Below the pieces are notes generated by a model. It did not search any database, was not told the DNA's origin, and worked only from the letters and a program-made list of their open reading frames with translations. This document shows positions 19,101 to 28,136 of a DNA stretch of 64,000 nt, piece after piece. Source of the DNA: Streptomyces mashuensis (GTDB lineage: Bacteria > Actinomycetota > Actinomycetes > Streptomycetales > Streptomycetaceae); the NCBI RefSeq assembly GCF_014654785.1, contig NZ_BNBD01000001.1:1163691-1227690 (forward strand), written 5' to 3'. Position numbers and translations under genes: made by a program. Each line of letters begins with the position of its first letter. Positions within the stretch are counted from its first letter, which is position 1.

Positions 19101-20419
19101 TCCTCGCCGGCCACCCCGACGTCGCCGACACCGCCGTCGTCGTCCGCGAGGACACCCCCGGCGACCAGCGCCTCGTCGCCTACGCCGTCCCCGCCCGCAC
19201 CACCACCCCGGCACGGCTGCGCGAGCACTGCGCCGGCGAACTGCCGGTCCACATGGTCCCGTCGGCGGTCGTCCTCCTCGACCGGCTGCCACTCACCGCC
19301 AACGGCAAGCTGGACCGCAAGGCCCTCCCCGCCCCCGGCCCCGCCGCCCCCGTCACCGGCGGCCGCCCGCCCCGCGGCCCCCGCGAGGAACAGCTCTGCG
19401 CCCTCTTCGCCGACGTCCTGGGCCTGCCCCGCACCGGCGTCGACGACAACTTCTTCGACCTGGGCGGCCACTCGCTGCTCGCCGTACGCCTCGCCGGGCG
19501 CGTCAAGGCCGCCTTCGGCACCGACGTCGGCATCGGCACCGTCTTCCAGGCCCCCACACCCGCCGCGCTCGCCGCCGCGCTGGAGGCCACCGGGCACACC
19601 GAGCACACCGACGCCCTCGACGTCCTGCTGCCGCTGCGCCCGGCACGCGACGGCGACCGGTCACCGCTGTTCTGCGTCCACCCCGCGGGCGGCCTCGCCT
19701 GGTGCTACGCCGGCCTCATCCGCCACCTGCCCGCCGACGTGCCGGTCTACGGCCTCCAGGCCCAGGGCGTCGGCCCCGCCACCGCCGCCGAGCTGCTGCC
19801 CCGCACCCTGGAGGAGCTCGCCGCCCACTACGTGGACCGGCTGCGCGAGGTCCGGCCCGACGGCCCGTACCGCCTCCTGGGCTGGTCGACCGGCGGCATC
19901 ATCGCCCACGCCATGGCCGCCCTCCTCCAGGAGCAGGGCGCCGACGTGGAACTGCTGGCCATCCTCGACGCCTACCCCGCCGAGGGCTTCCGCGACCTGC
20001 CCGTCCCCGACCTGGCCGAAGCCCTGGAAGCCCTGCTCACCATGGGCGGCCACGGCCCCGAGATCCTGGAGGGCAAGCCCCTGGACCTCGCCCACGTCAC
20101 CGAGGTGCTGCGCCGCGAGGGCTCCCCGCTGGCCGGCCTCGACGCCCCCACCATCGAGGCCCTCAACCGCGTGTACCTCAACACCAACCACCTGGTGCGC
20201 GGCTACGACACCCGCGTCTTCCACGGCGACGTGCTCTTCTTCCGCGCCACCGTCGACACCGTCGACGCCACGCTCACGCCCGGGACGTGGACCCCGTACG
20301 TGACCGGGCGGATCGCCGCCACGGACGTCGCCTGCTCGCACAAGGACATGACCCTGCCCGCACCGATCGCGCACATCGCGAGCGTCATCGCCGACCACCT
20401 GAACACTCCGGAGAGCTGA
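13190..20419 (+). CDS. Bimodular NRPS C-A-T-C-A-T-TE (DhbF-like siderophore synthetase)
   Basis: A 2409-residue synthetase; ACGGGAGT lies nine bases before the ATG. Domains: starter-type C1 with HHFAVDA near residue 150 (last motif Gly is Ala); A1 with FDASWDP near 672; T1 (LGGHSL, ~1020); C2 with canonical HHIAADG (~1205); A2 with FDFSVWE (~1741); T2 (LGGHSL, ~2093); TE with GWSTGG (~2231), LDAYP and SHKDM. Reading the ten specificity positions by eye, A2 gives DFWNVGMVHK, the exact threonine code. A1 gives about DA(D/W)DVALVDK, one residue ambiguous; its acidic pocket leaves Arg, Lys or Orn possible. No epimerase domain is present. Architecture and neighbours fit a cyclic (aryl-X-Thr)n trilactone siderophore. 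No loading module is present, so the aryl acid must come in trans. Confidence 0.93.
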   Translation: MRHHPAASPSHPREVPEPAGLPLLAAQSGILHAQALAPGSPVFNTGDTVDIHGPLDTGHFEQALRRTAGEAETLSVLAVPGDHPHQRTGAAGPWQLHHVDLRTAADPAAAADAWARADLARPVDPARGPLVTQALFRLADEHYRWYQRVHHFAVDAYALTLIGRRVAEVYTALVTGTDPAPRTFGTLRELTDDEAAYRAGERHAADRDFWRRRLADAPAPASFSDRPATPAGPALRHTADLPAGTVDRLQAAAETARATWAELLVAATAGYVHRVTGAHDVVLGLPLTNRHGRAALRTPAMTVNVLPLRLGVRPQDTAAELLRRVVLEIRAVRRHQRHRQEDLRRDLGLTDPVQPLFGPMVNIKPFEADLDFAGLPGVVRNLAAGPVDDLAVGVTPRPGGALRLVLDAHPGRYDTAALATHERGLRRYLDALTTLLRDDPQRPLGTIDLLTTAEIRSATAGRTEPPVPHTLPELLAMQAARTPGAVAVRGTDATLTFAALDAAANRLAHELRAAGLTPGTPVAVALPRGARTVVAQFAVLKAGGVCQTLDLGHPPQRLAAVLDDTRPGHVITTTDAVTVLPGHDLPVLLLDDPATRARLDARPATAPDASGPGQAAYVIHTSGSTGRPKGVLVTHASLANLYAGHGTDHIDPATARAGRDRLRVAHNASFAFDASWDPVIWMVHGHELHVLDDTAYRDPALLTAYVHEHRIDYLDATPSYLDALLAEGLLDTDRHRPSVVVAGGEPVPGPLWRRLAATPGVTPLDLYGPTETTVDAYAWQPGPTPGAPPTGQPVRGSRTYVLDTCLRPTAPGVTGELYVAGACLAAGYLGRPGPTAERFVADPFGALHGEPGARMYRTGDLVRRRPDGTLEFLGRADEQVKIRGFRVEPGEVQALLAAHPSVAHAAVVARDSATGPRLLAYAVPAGGTPCDPEELRAHLAARLPAAAVPAAVVLLDALPRTANDKLDHRALPDPGPAPAGPGTTGHAGPRTAHEDIVRGLFASVLGLDTPPDPHTSLFDLGGHSLTAGRLAARLRDTFGTPVGLAEVFAHPTPAALAALLTRAPEAGDPPRPALVPVPRTGDLPLSPAQKRLWFLHRLEGPSPTYNIPLTLTLDGPVDQDALRLALADVTAAHETLRTVHPAVGDEPRQHILPAGEATPALHTAPLDADLTAAVRHCFDLATEPPLRATLFTDGGQRHTLLLLLHHIAADGASTTPLARDLATAYTARAAGRAPQLPHRPVQYADHTAWQEQLLGTPGRPTPLARRQLDHWKEALAGLPDQLALPTDRPRPPVASHTGDTVPFHLGADAHAALRRLARATGTSVFMTVQAGLAALLARHGCGTDIPLGTPVAGRDDDTTAGLVGFFVNTLVLRTDVSGDPAFRTLLDRVRTTTLAAHRHADLPFDRLVEEINPPRSLARHPLFQVMLAWQSLPDDTFTLGPGLTARTTAVPTGTAKFDLTLNAGERADGNGISGFLEYRTDLFDRATAERLSTHLARLLTAAAADPGTPVGRLPLLDDAERHQALVEWNTALSVPAVTERRTLVEQYEDAARRHPGRTAVTCDGAHLTYAELSARANRLARQLAVRGIGPGAIVALALPRSLDLVTGLLAVAKAGAAHLPLDPDYPADRLAYMLADAAPAAVVTDTATASRLPAHDLPVVLTDGTGSAAYDATDLTDDDRTRPLHADDVAYVIYTSGSTGRPKGVPVTHHNVTRLFTTTAPRFGFGAHDVWTLFHSYAFDFSVWELWGALLHGGRLVVVPHLVSRDPAAFLRLLAREKVTVLNQTPSAFHQLMAADRENPGSDLALRHVVFGGEALEPGRLADWYERHADDAPTLVNMYGITETTVHVTHLALDRSSAAAGTASTIGVPLPDLRVYVLDPYLQPVPPGVTGEMYVAGEGLARGYLGRPALTAERFVADPYAHLFGESGTRMYRSGDLARRRPDGTLEYAGRADQQVKIRGFRIEPGEIEAVLAGHPDVADTAVVVREDTPGDQRLVAYAVPARTTTPARLREHCAGELPVHMVPSAVVLLDRLPLTANGKLDRKALPAPGPAAPVTGGRPPRGPREEQLCALFADVLGLPRTGVDDNFFDLGGHSLLAVRLAGRVKAAFGTDVGIGTVFQAPTPAALAAALEATGHTEHTDALDVLLPLRPARDGDRSPLFCVHPAGGLAWCYAGLIRHLPADVPVYGLQAQGVGPATAAELLPRTLEELAAHYVDRLREVRPDGPYRLLGWSTGGIIAHAMAALLQEQGADVELLAILDAYPAEGFRDLPVPDLAEALEALLTMGGHGPEILEGKPLDLAHVTEVLRREGSPLAGLDAPTIEALNRVYLNTNHLVRGYDTRVFHGDVLFFRATVDTVDATLTPGTWTPYVTGRIAATDVACSHKDMTLPAPIAHIASVIADHLNTPES

Positions 20420-20422
20420 CCC

Positions 20423-20623
20423 ATGAACGACGCACCCGCCAACCCCTTCGACGGCGACGGCGAGTTCCTCGTCCTCGCCAACCTCCTGGGCCAGCACAGC
20501 CTGTGGCCCGGCTTCGCCGCCGTGCCCGGCGGCTGGACCGTCGTGCACGGGCCGTGCGCCCGGCACGAGGCCGTCGACTGGATCACCGCGCACTGGACCG
20601 GCCCGACCCCGGTGGCCCCGTGA
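20423..20623 (+). CDS. MbtH-like NRPS accessory protein
   Basis: A 66-residue MbtH protein starting three bases after the NRPS stop. It has the family hallmarks NPFDGDGEF, the SLWP tryptophan, VPGGW, and DWITAHW. MbtH proteins bind the A domain and are often needed for its solubility and activity, so this one should serve the adjacent NRPS. Its stop overlaps the GTG start of the exporter (GTGA). Confidence 0.96.
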   Translation: MNDAPANPFDGDGEFLVLANLLGQHSLWPGFAAVPGGWTVVHGPCARHEAVDWITAHWTGPTPVAP

Positions 20624-22050
20624 CCCGCATCGCCCCGCGCATCGCCGTCGTGATCGTGTACACGGCGGCGATGTGCATGAACGGACTCGACTCCACCATC
20701 GTCAACCCGGCCCTGCTCACCATCGCGCGCGGCTTCGGCGCGCCCGTGACGGCCGCCCACACCGTCGAGACGGCCTTCCTCGTCGCCCTGGCCGTCGCGC
20801 TGCCCGCCGCCGGCCGGCTCGGCGACCGCCTCGGCACGAAACGCGTGTTCCTGGGCGCCCTGGCCGTCTTCACCGCCGCCTCGGCCGCCTGCGGGCTCGC
20901 GCCGTCGCTGACCGCCCTCGTCGTCGCGCGCGCGGTGCAGGGCGTGGCCGGCGGGCTGCTCACGCCCGTGGGCACGACGCTGCTGTTCCGCACGTTCCCG
21001 CCGCACGAGCGGGCGAGGCTGTCGAAGGTGCTCATCGTGCCGACGGCACTGACGCCCGCCCTGGGGCCGCCGCTCGGCGGCTTCCTCACCCAGCACCTGT
21101 CCTGGCACTGGCTGTTCTTCGTCAACGTGCCGGTGGGCGTCGCCGCCGTGCTGATCGGCGCGGTGGGCATCCGGGAGCGGGCCGAGGGCGCCGACGGGCC
21201 GTTCGACCGCACGGGCTTCCTGCTCGCCACGCCCGCGCTCGGCCTCCTCACCTACGCGCTGGGCACCGGCCCGTCGCACGGCTGGACCACACCGGCCGTC
21301 GCCGGCGGCGGGCTGCTCGGCCTCGCCCTCCTCGCGGCGGCGGTGACGCATCTGCTGCGGCGGGCCGCGGTGCCGCTGCTCGACCTGCGGCTGCTCGCCG
21401 ACCGGGTGTTCGCGTCCGCGTCCGCGCTGGCGCTCCTCACGTCGGCGGGCCTGATGGGCGTGCTGTTCGCGTTCCCGCTGCTGTACCAGGAGGCGCTCGG
21501 CGCCTCCGCGCTGGACGCGGGCCTGTCCGTCTTCCCCGAGGCGCTGGGCCTGATGCTGGCCTCGCAGGCCGTGGACCGGCTGCTGCCGCGGCTCGGGCCC
21601 CGGTTGCTCGCCGCACCCGCCCTGGCCCTGGCCACCGGCGTCTTCGCGACGCTGGCCGTACCGGGCGTGGCGGAGCACGCCTGGGCGGTGCGGGCGCTGA
21701 TGTTCTGCGTCGGCCTGGTGCTCGGCACGGCGGTGCTGACGGTGCAGATCGCCGGTTTCGACGGCATCGCCCCGGCCTCGACGGGGCAGGCCATGGGGCT
21801 GTTCACCATCGTCCGTACGCTGGGCGGCGCGCTCGGCGTTGCGGCCGTGGCGGCGGTGCTCGCCGGCTCCGGGGTGCGCGGCGAGGAGGCGGACCCCGGC
21901 CCGTACCGGGTGGCGATCCTCGCCACGGCCGCCCTGGTGGCGGCCGGCACGCCCTTCGCGCTGCGGCTGCCGGCGCGGGTTCAGCAGGCCGGGCCCGGGC
22001 CGAGCAGCCCGGCGAGCCCGGCGGCGAGCCCACCGCGCCAGCAGGCGTAG
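20620..22050 (+). CDS. MFS exporter, DHA2/EmrB type (probable siderophore export)
   Basis: A 476-residue major-facilitator transporter whose GTG start overlaps the mbtH stop by four bases. It has about 14 hydrophobic segments, the motif-A-like [14 protein letters not shown] loop and the motif-C-like [14 protein letters not shown], all characteristic of the DHA2 drug/H+ antiporters. Operon position with the NRPS and MbtH indicates that it exports the siderophore. Its last 70 bases overlap the convergent esterase gene antiparallel. Confidence 0.9.
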   Translation: MTRIAPRIAVVIVYTAAMCMNGLDSTIVNPALLTIARGFGAPVTAAHTVETAFLVALAVALPAAGRLGDRLGTKRVFLGALAVFTAASAACGLAPSLTALVVARAVQGVAGGLLTPVGTTLLFRTFPPHERARLSKVLIVPTALTPALGPPLGGFLTQHLSWHWLFFVNVPVGVAAVLIGAVGIRERAEGADGPFDRTGFLLATPALGLLTYALGTGPSHGWTTPAVAGGGLLGLALLAAAVTHLLRRAAVPLLDLRLLADRVFASASALALLTSAGLMGVLFAFPLLYQEALGASALDAGLSVFPEALGLMLASQAVDRLLPRLGPRLLAAPALALATGVFATLAVPGVAEHAWAVRALMFCVGLVLGTAVLTVQIAGFDGIAPASTGQAMGLFTIVRTLGGALGVAAVAAVLAGSGVRGEEADPGPYRVAILATAALVAAGTPFALRLPARVQQAGPGPSSPASPAASPPRQQA

Positions 22051-23180
22051 TCGTGACCGCCGTTGAACTCGTCGTACGTCACGTCGTAGCCGCGGGACCG
22101 GAGGACGTCGCGCAGGTGCCGGTTCTGCGGCAGCAGCATCCACTCCTGCAGCCCGACCTCCAGGTGGAAGCGGACCGGCCGCCGCTCGTGGCGTGCGTAC
22201 TGGCGCGTGAGCCATTCACTGCCGGCGCCGGACTCCGTGCCGTCCGGCCACCAGAACGAGCCCGACTGGGACAGCACCAGCCCGAACCGCTCCGGCCGGC
22301 GGAACCCCGCGAACGCCGCGGTGAGCCCGCCGGCGCTCTGCCCCGCGACGACGGTGCGGGCCGGGTCGCCGGGCGTGCCGTACGTCCGTGCCGCCCAGGG
22401 CAGCAGCACGTCGGCCAGCCAGTCGACGAACTCCTCGCTGCACGACAGGTCGGCCATGCGGCGGTCGCGTCCCATGGTGTGCACCATCAGCGTGACGGTG
22501 GGCGGGACCCGGCCGTCGGCCAGCAGGTTGTCCATGCTGGTCCCGAAGTCCAGCACCGGTCCCCACACCTCCCCGTCGAACAGCACCACCACGGCCTGCG
22601 GCACGCCCCCGCCGGCCGGCCGGTGCACGCTGACCCGGCGCCCGTCGACGACCGCCTCGCCCCGCTCGCCCCGGGCCACGCCGTCGCGGCGCGCGACCCA
22701 GGGCTGCGGCGGGGCGTCGGGCAGCGCCAGCACGGAGGACGGGCTGCGCCCGTCCCGGGCGGGCAGCACGGCTCCGAGGGCGAGCGGATCGGGCACGGCG
22801 GTGTCGAGCACGTGCAACCAGGCGGCTCGGTCGGTGTCTGGGGTGTCGCGTGAGACGTGGAACTGGTACGAGGCCCGGTGATCTGCACGCAACCGGTGAC
22901 TGAGGGCCCACACGTCGGTTCCCGGAACGCGCCGCATGAGATGCGGGGTGAGGTCACCGGCGTGCCGGTCCTTGTCGGTGACGGTGTGGAGGAGAGCGAG
23001 GACGTGGCTGTCGCCGCCGCCGCTGTCACGCCAGAGGAAGGTGACGAGCCGGTACCGCGGGTCACCCTGCGGGTCGGGCTCGACTAGGGGGGTGCCGTGG
23101 GCTTGGACGCGGGTCCAGAAGGTGTCGAGGGCAGCGGGCTCGGCGGCGAGTTCGCGAAGTGTCGCGCTCTGCAGTTCCAT
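21981..23180 (-). CDS. Enterochelin-esterase-like (Fes/IroD) siderophore hydrolase
   Basis: A 399-residue cytoplasmic esterase (no signal peptide). The N-terminal half is the Fes N-domain that grips the ferric trilactone (for example VTFLWRDSGGGDSHVL). The C-terminal alpha/beta hydrolase has the nucleophile GQSAGG and a late [12 protein letters not shown] with the catalytic His. Fes enzymes cut ester bonds of iron-loaded catecholate trilactones to release iron, which supports a trilactone product for the NRPS. GAAAGG lies seven bases before the ATG. It is separated from the permease gene by a large nested palindrome. Confidence 0.9.
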   Translation of the reverse strand: MELQSATLRELAAEPAALDTFWTRVQAHGTPLVEPDPQGDPRYRLVTFLWRDSGGGDSHVLALLHTVTDKDRHAGDLTPHLMRRVPGTDVWALSHRLRADHRASYQFHVSRDTPDTDRAAWLHVLDTAVPDPLALGAVLPARDGRSPSSVLALPDAPPQPWVARRDGVARGERGEAVVDGRRVSVHRPAGGGVPQAVVVLFDGEVWGPVLDFGTSMDNLLADGRVPPTVTLMVHTMGRDRRMADLSCSEEFVDWLADVLLPWAARTYGTPGDPARTVVAGQSAGGLTAAFAGFRRPERFGLVLSQSGSFWWPDGTESGAGSEWLTRQYARHERRPVRFHLEVGLQEWMLLPQNRHLRDVLRSRGYDVTYDEFNGGHDYACWRGGLAAGLAGLLGPGPAC

Positions 23181-23257
23181 GGTGTGCCTTTCACGTGGCG
23201 AGGGGGGAGGGGGCCCCGGTCCCGCCCTTTCACCGTTTCCCGCTACCGCGGTGGTGT

Positions 23258-23349
23258 CCTCAAACGCCGGACGGGCTTGATGTGGCTGAGCGCTCAGCCA
23301 TAACAGCCTCGCCGGCGTTTGAGGCGCGGGGTCCGGGGCGGAGCCCCGG
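23258..23349. repeat. Nested intergenic palindrome (CCTCAAACGCCGG element)
   Basis: Outer arms CCTCAAACGCCGG (23258-23270) and CCGGCGTTTGAGG (23312-23324) pair perfectly. Between them is an 18-base perfect palindrome, TGGCTGAGCGCTCAGCCA (23283-23300). A further 7-base stem (CCGGGGC-GGA-GCCCCGG, 23333-23349) follows. The outer-arm sequence is one I recall as a recurrent intergenic element in Streptomyces. Here it could act as a terminator or processing signal between the permease and esterase genes. Confidence 0.8.
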
Positions 23350-23419
23350 TTACGGGATGGGGGTCCCCCCGGCCGGAGGCTGGGGGAGGGCGGGGTGGGG
23401 GAAGAACCGCCGGAGGCGT

Positions 23420-25603
23420 CTACAACCGCGCCGCACTCGACCGGCCGAGCAGCACCCACAACAGGAACGGCCCACCCAGCACGGTCGTGACGATGCCCAC
23501 GGGGATCTCGGCACCGCCGAGCACAAGGCGGCCGAGCGTATCGGCGACCACAACCAGCACCGCCCCCGTAAGCGCCGCCGCAACCACCGGCACCCGCCCG
23601 GCCCCCACCACCCGCCCCGCAATCACCGGCGACGCCAGCGCCACGAACCCCACCGGCCCGCAGACGCCGACGGCCAGGCCCGCCAGGGCCACGGCCAGGA
23701 GCAGGCAGAACAGCCGTACTCGGTCCGGCGCGACGCCCAGCGACGCGGCGGTCGCGTCGTCGAACCGCAGGACGTTCAGCCGGCGCGCGACGACGAGCGC
23801 GAGCGGCACGAGCACGGCCAGCCCGAGCAGCATCGGGCCGGCCACGCCGTAGCCGCGCCCGTTGAGGCTGCCGGACGTCCACACGTACAGCGAGGTGGCC
23901 GAGGAGAGGGAGCGGCGGGCGAGCACGACCTGCGTGACGGCGGAGGCGAGCGCGGACGTGGCGAGGCCGACGACGAGGACGCGGTGGCCGCGTTGTCCCG
24001 TGCCGCCGGAGAGCGCGGTGACGAGGAGGACGGCGGCGAACGCGCCGAGCGGCCCGGCCCACCAGGCGCCGAACGTGCCGGTGAGGGTCGTGGAGACGAG
24101 CACGGCGGCGGTGGCGCCGTCGTTGACGCCGAGCAGTTCGGGTGTGGCGAGCCGGTTGCGGGCGAGGGTCTGGGTGAGGCAGCCGGCGAGGCCGAGCGCG
24201 GCGCCGGCGGCGAGGCCGGCGACGATGCGGCCGAGCCGGAATTCCTGGACGAGGAGCACGTCGAAGTGGTCGCCGGAGCCGAGGACGGCGCGGAAGGTGC
24301 GGGTGAGGCCCATGTCGCTCTGCCCGGCGTGGGCGGCGAGCACGACGGCGGCGAGCAGCAGCGCGGCCAGCGCGAGGGTGGCGAGGAGGGGCCGGCGGGG
24401 CACGAGGAGGGACAGCCGGCCGCGGCGGAGGACGAGTCCGGGGCCGGGGTCCGTCTCGGGGCGGGCCCGCCGGGTCGCCGGCGCGGGGTTTCCGTCGGTG
24501 TCGGTTGCGGGGCCGGTCAGGCCGGTGGCGGTCAGGCGGCGGGAGCGGACGATGCCGATGAGGACGGGCGCGCCGATGAGTGCGACGACGACGGAGACGG
24601 GGGCCTCGAAGGGCCGGGAGACGACGCGGGCGAGGACGTCGGCGCCGGTCAGGACGCCGGCGCCGATGAGGCCCGCGAGGAGGATCTGCGCGGTGAGCCG
24701 GGGCCCGGCGACGGCGCGGGCGAGGAACCCGGCGAGCAGCCCGAGGAAGGAGACGGGGCCGACGAGGGCGACGGAGGCGGCGGTGAGCAGGGTGACGGCC
24801 ACGGCGACCGTCGCCCGGACGGTGGCGGGCCGGTGGCCGAGTCCGCGGGCGAGGTCGTCGCCGAGGGCGAGCGCGGACAGCGGGCGGACGACGAGCAGGG
24901 CGACGGCGAAGCCGGCGGCCAGGACGGGCAGGAGGCCGGTGAGTTCGCCGAGGCCCTCGACGCCGGCGAGGGAGCCGAGGATCCAGGAGCGGTAGCGGTC
25001 GTAGGTCTCGGCGGAGTTGACGACGACGATGCTGGTGATGCCGCCGAAGGTGGCGCCCAGTGCGGAGCCGGCCAGGACCAGGCGTACGGGCGAGCCGCCG
25101 CCCCGGCGGCCGGCGGCGAGCAGGACGAGCGCGCCGGCGGTCAGGGCGCCGCCGAAGGCCCACAGCAGGTGGCCGTAGCCGCTGCTCACGCCGGCGAGGG
25201 CGATGCCGGTGACGACGCCCAGGGAGGCACCGGCGTTGACGCCGAGGAGGCCGGTCTCGGCGAGGGGGTTGCGGGTGACGGCCTGGAGGAGGCTGCCGGA
25301 GGTGCCGAGTGCGGCGCCGACGAGGAGCGCGGTGAGCGTCCGGGGGATGCGCAGGTCGCCGACGACGAGGGCCAGCCGGGAGTTGTCGCGGGCGCCGTGC
25401 CGGCCGAGGAGGTAGTCGGCCACGTCGCCCGTGCCGACGTTGCCGGCGGCGCCGGTCGTGAGGGACAGGGCTGCGAGCACGAGGACGGCGAGCGCCAGGG
25501 CGGCGGTGGCGGTGGCGAGACGGGTCCGGCTGCCCCGGGGAGGGGGTGGGGGTGCGGGTGCGCCGGCGGCTTCCGCCACGGTGTCCACGTGCGACAGAGT
25601 CAT
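23420..25603 (-). CDS. Fused FecCD-type iron-siderophore permease
   Basis: A 727-residue protein made of two tandem FecCD permease domains, as in FhuB. The first half has GSLLQAVTRNPLAETGLLGVNAGAS (split here: GSLLQAVTRNPLAET / GLLGVNAGAS), and the second half repeats the pattern with CLTQTLARNRLATPELLGV. Each half has about ten membrane segments and a late conserved loop for ATPase coupling (GHRPATVRA; GVAPDRVRL). It should form the entire inner-membrane channel with the lipoprotein at 10828. No ATPase gene is in the window. The ATG abuts the iron box, leaving no room for a normal leader. Confidence 0.93.
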   Translation of the reverse strand: MTLSHVDTVAEAAGAPAPPPPPRGSRTRLATATAALALAVLVLAALSLTTGAAGNVGTGDVADYLLGRHGARDNSRLALVVGDLRIPRTLTALLVGAALGTSGSLLQAVTRNPLAETGLLGVNAGASLGVVTGIALAGVSSGYGHLLWAFGGALTAGALVLLAAGRRGGGSPVRLVLAGSALGATFGGITSIVVVNSAETYDRYRSWILGSLAGVEGLGELTGLLPVLAAGFAVALLVVRPLSALALGDDLARGLGHRPATVRATVAVAVTLLTAASVALVGPVSFLGLLAGFLARAVAGPRLTAQILLAGLIGAGVLTGADVLARVVSRPFEAPVSVVVALIGAPVLIGIVRSRRLTATGLTGPATDTDGNPAPATRRARPETDPGPGLVLRRGRLSLLVPRRPLLATLALAALLLAAVVLAAHAGQSDMGLTRTFRAVLGSGDHFDVLLVQEFRLGRIVAGLAAGAALGLAGCLTQTLARNRLATPELLGVNDGATAAVLVSTTLTGTFGAWWAGPLGAFAAVLLVTALSGGTGQRGHRVLVVGLATSALASAVTQVVLARRSLSSATSLYVWTSGSLNGRGYGVAGPMLLGLAVLVPLALVVARRLNVLRFDDATAASLGVAPDRVRLFCLLLAVALAGLAVGVCGPVGFVALASPVIAGRVVGAGRVPVVAAALTGAVLVVVADTLGRLVLGGAEIPVGIVTTVLGGPFLLWVLLGRSSAARL

Positions 25604-25621
25604 AAGGTAAGGCTATCCTAA
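25603..25621 (-). promoter_or_regulatory. Iron box touching the permease start codon
   Basis: TAAGGTAAGGCTATCCTAA (plus strand) matches the iron-box consensus at 16 of 19 positions. Its first base is the A of the permease ATG on the minus strand. On that strand, TAGGAT inside the box could be the -10, giving a nearly leaderless message. Alternatively AGGA in the box, 12 bases from the ATG, could be a poorly spaced ribosome site. Confidence 0.88.
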
Positions 25622-25695
25622 CCAAGCTGACGGTATGAGGGGTCGGTGCGGAGTGGCCGACGCCGGCCGCGCATGCGAAAGCGGACATACCGCCC

Positions 25696-25708
25696 TACAG
25701 TGGCCGCA
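25696..25708 (+). promoter_or_regulatory. Leaderless promoter of the SDR gene
   Basis: TACAGT (25696-25701) is followed by six bases and the ATG, with no ribosome site. This is the spacing of leaderless actinobacterial promoters. No convincing -35 is seen. It lies 75 bases from the divergent iron box. Confidence 0.5.
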
Positions 25709-26463
25709 TGCCCAGTCGCAGCCTCAAGGACAAGGTCGTCGTCGTCGCGGGTGCCTCACGGAACCTCGGCAGCCTCATCGCGACGGAGGTCGCGGCCGAC
25801 GGCGCCCATGTCGTCGTGCACTACAACAGCCCGTCGTCGCGGCAGGGTGCCGAGCAGACCGCCGAGGCGGTCAAGGCGGCCGGCGGCGAGGCGGTCGTGC
25901 ACGAGGCGGACCTCAGCCGGCGGGTGGAGGTGGAAGGGCTCTTCGAGGTGGCCGAGGGCGCCTTCGGCCGGGTCGACTGCGTGGTGAACACCGCCGGCAT
26001 GGTCATCAAGAAGCCGCTGACGGAGGTCAGCGAGGAGGAGTACGACCGCATGTTCGCGGTCAACGCGAAGGCGGCGTTCCTCGTCATGCAGCAGGCGGCC
26101 CGGCGCGTCCAGGACGGCGGCAAGATCGTCACGATCGTGACGTCGCTGCTCGCCGCCTACACCGGCCTCTACTCCGTCTACGCCGGCAGCAAGGCCCCCG
26201 TCGAGCACTTCACCCGCGCCCTGTCCAAGGAGCTGTTCGGCCGCAACATCTCCGTCAACAACATCGCGCCCGGCCCGATGGACACCTCGTTCTTCTACCC
26301 GGCGGAGACCGACGACTCCATCGCGTACCACAAGTCGTCCGCGATGAACGGCGAGCTGACGAAGATCGAGGACATCGTGCCCTGGGTGAAGTTCCTGCTG
26401 ACGGACGGCTGGTGGCTCAACGGCCAGACCGTCTTCGTCAACGGCGGCTACACCACCCGCTGA
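25708..26463 (+). CDS. Short-chain dehydrogenase/reductase
   Basis: A 251-residue SDR. The Rossmann glycine motif is a variant (VVAGASRNLGSLIA), VNTAG is the NAG-type loop, the catalytic Ser lies in VTSLLAA, and YAGSK supplies the YxxxK pair. The C-terminal end (FVNGGYTTR) is normal. It is divergent from the iron-boxed permease and could belong to the siderophore locus, but no step in the NRPS pathway obviously needs it. EntA-type 2,3-dihydro-DHB dehydrogenase activity is conceivable but unsupported, because no partner genes lie nearby. It overlaps the convergent regulator gene by 16 bases. Confidence 0.85.
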   Translation: MPSRSLKDKVVVVAGASRNLGSLIATEVAADGAHVVVHYNSPSSRQGAEQTAEAVKAAGGEAVVHEADLSRRVEVEGLFEVAEGAFGRVDCVVNTAGMVIKKPLTEVSEEEYDRMFAVNAKAAFLVMQQAARRVQDGGKIVTIVTSLLAAYTGLYSVYAGSKAPVEHFTRALSKELFGRNISVNNIAPGPMDTSFFYPAETDDSIAYHKSSAMNGELTKIEDIVPWVKFLLTDGWWLNGQTVFVNGGYTTR

Positions 26464-27881
26464 CACGCCTCCCCGCCCACCGCCACCGCCGGCGTACGCG
26501 CCGGCGCCCCCGGCACCGCCGCCCGGCGCACCCCTCCCCGGCCCGCCGCCGCGCTCGCGCCCGCGGGCACCGACCACGCGCCCTCCGCCGCGAACAGCCG
26601 CACCATCACCGGCACCCGGCAGCGCGGCTCGCCCGGCCGACGCTCCTCGGCCACCTCCAGCAGGTGCCCGTCCATCAGGTCGCCGAGCAGCCGGTGCGCA
26701 CGGGCCTGCCCGCAGCCCAGCAGCCCCGCCGCGGTCGCCGGCGTGAACCAGCCGGGCGGGCGGGCCGTGGCCAGCCGCCACAGCGCCGCGCGGGCCCGCT
26801 CGTCGAGCAGCGCGAACGCCCGCGCCATGGAGGCCCGGACCGTCACGTCCCCCGAACCCATCTCGCGCAGCCGCGTCCGCGGATCGGCCAGCACCTCCTC
26901 CAGGAGCGTCCGCATCGTCCAGTGCGGCCGGGCCAGCAGCCGGCACCCCACCGCCCGTAGCGCCAGCGGCAGATGACCGCACAGGCCCGCCACCACCGAC
27001 GCGTCCGGGCCCGCCGCGCTCACCCGTTCCTCGCCCAGCATCCGGGCCAGGAACGCCAGCGACTCGTGCGGCCGGAACGCGGCCACCGTGACGGCCTCGG
27101 CCCCCGCCAGCCCGGACAGCCGGCGCCGGCACGTGGCCAGCACCGCCGAGCCGCCCACCGCCGGGCACACCCACCGCACCTGGGCCTCCGACACCGCGTC
27201 GTCCAGCACCACCAGCACCCTGCGCCGCGCCAGCACCGCCCGCAGGCGGGCGGCGGCCTCCTCCAGCCCGGCCGGCTCGGGGTCCGCGGCCCCCAGCGAC
27301 CGCAGCACCCGCCGCACCACCTCCACCGGCCCCAGCGCCGGCGCGCCGGCCGGCGCCAGCTCCACGAACACCTGCCCGTCAGGGAAGCGCGCCCGGCACC
27401 GGTGGGCCGCGTGCACCGCCAGCGCCGTCTTGCCCGCGCCCGGCTGACCCTCCACCAGCACCGGCCGCGGACCCGCCGGGCCGGGCCCCGCCACCATCAG
27501 CCGGCCCCCGCCCAGTGCGGCCTCCAGCCGCCGCGCCTCCCGCTCCCGCCCCGTGAAGTCCACGACGTCGGGCGGCAGCTCGCACAGGCCCGCCGCCCCC
27601 GCCTCCGGTCGCGGCAGCGCCTCCCCGTAGCCCAGCCGGGCCGCCATCGCCGCCTCTGCCAGCTGCCGGGCCGTCTCGGCGCCCGGCGCCAGGGCCTCCG
27701 CCAGCAGCTCGACCGATCTGCGCTGCGGACGCCGGGTCCGCCCGCGCTCCAGATCTCCGATGGCCCGGACGCTCAGCCCGGACGCCCCGGCCAGCTCCTC
27801 CTGCGTCATCCCCGCCGCGATCCGGCAGCGACGCAGCAACAGGCCGAAATCCAGCCCCTCGGCGCCCTCGACCACCGTCAT
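26448..27881 (-). CDS. XRE helix-turn-helix / NB-ARC ATPase regulator
   Basis: A 477-residue regulator. The N-terminal XRE HTH spans roughly residues 10-65 (LLRRCRIAAGMTQEELAGAS then LSVRAIGDLERGRT). A STAND/NB-ARC NTPase follows, with Walker A EGQPGAGKTAL, the Walker B-like RVLVVLDDA, and a GLCGHLPLALRAVG motif. A winged-helix-like stretch lies near the C-terminus. Such proteins resemble AfsR/SARP regulators without the sensor repeats; the usual TPR or WD40 C-terminus is absent here. It is divergent from the DapF-like gene. Its target is unknown. Confidence 0.85.
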   Translation of the reverse strand: MTVVEGAEGLDFGLLLRRCRIAAGMTQEELAGASGLSVRAIGDLERGRTRRPQRRSVELLAEALAPGAETARQLAEAAMAARLGYGEALPRPEAGAAGLCELPPDVVDFTGREREARRLEAALGGGRLMVAGPGPAGPRPVLVEGQPGAGKTALAVHAAHRCRARFPDGQVFVELAPAGAPALGPVEVVRRVLRSLGAADPEPAGLEEAAARLRAVLARRRVLVVLDDAVSEAQVRWVCPAVGGSAVLATCRRRLSGLAGAEAVTVAAFRPHESLAFLARMLGEERVSAAGPDASVVAGLCGHLPLALRAVGCRLLARPHWTMRTLLEEVLADPRTRLREMGSGDVTVRASMARAFALLDERARAALWRLATARPPGWFTPATAAGLLGCGQARAHRLLGDLMDGHLLEVAEERRPGEPRCRVPVMVRLFAAEGAWSVPAGASAAAGRGGVRRAAVPGAPARTPAVAVGGEACQRVV

Positions 27882-28136
27882 TCCCCCTTGGCCGTGCCAG
27901 CCTCTCCTTCAGAGTAGGGTCGGCGTCCGTCCCGCCACAGGGCGCACGGACCGGCGCGTTCGGGGCGCGCGCGGACGGCGGATTCCCGCGGGCGTGACCG
28001 GCGGACCGGCAGCTGCCCGGCAGTCCCCGGGCGGCCCGGGACCGGCGCCATTGCGCCACGCCCGTACGCCCGCCCAGCATGCGAGGGGTGGACAGCGACA
28101 CGGGCGCACCCGCCCGACCCCGCACCGGAGCCCGCC

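Noticed and set aside
13166..19606. Antisense reading frame of over 2100 codons opposite the NRPS
   Set aside because: It is a GC-bias shadow: Gly/Val/Glu-rich with no motifs, while the plus-strand frame shows full NRPS domains.
15442..20600. Long plus-strand frame within the NRPS in a second phase
   Set aside because: Arg/Pro-rich shadow; only its end, after 20620, is real (the MFS exporter).
25708..26463. SDR as EntA (2,3-dihydro-2,3-dihydroxybenzoate dehydrogenase)
   Set aside because: No isochorismate synthase or isochorismatase beside it, and its length and glycine motif are those of generic SDRs.
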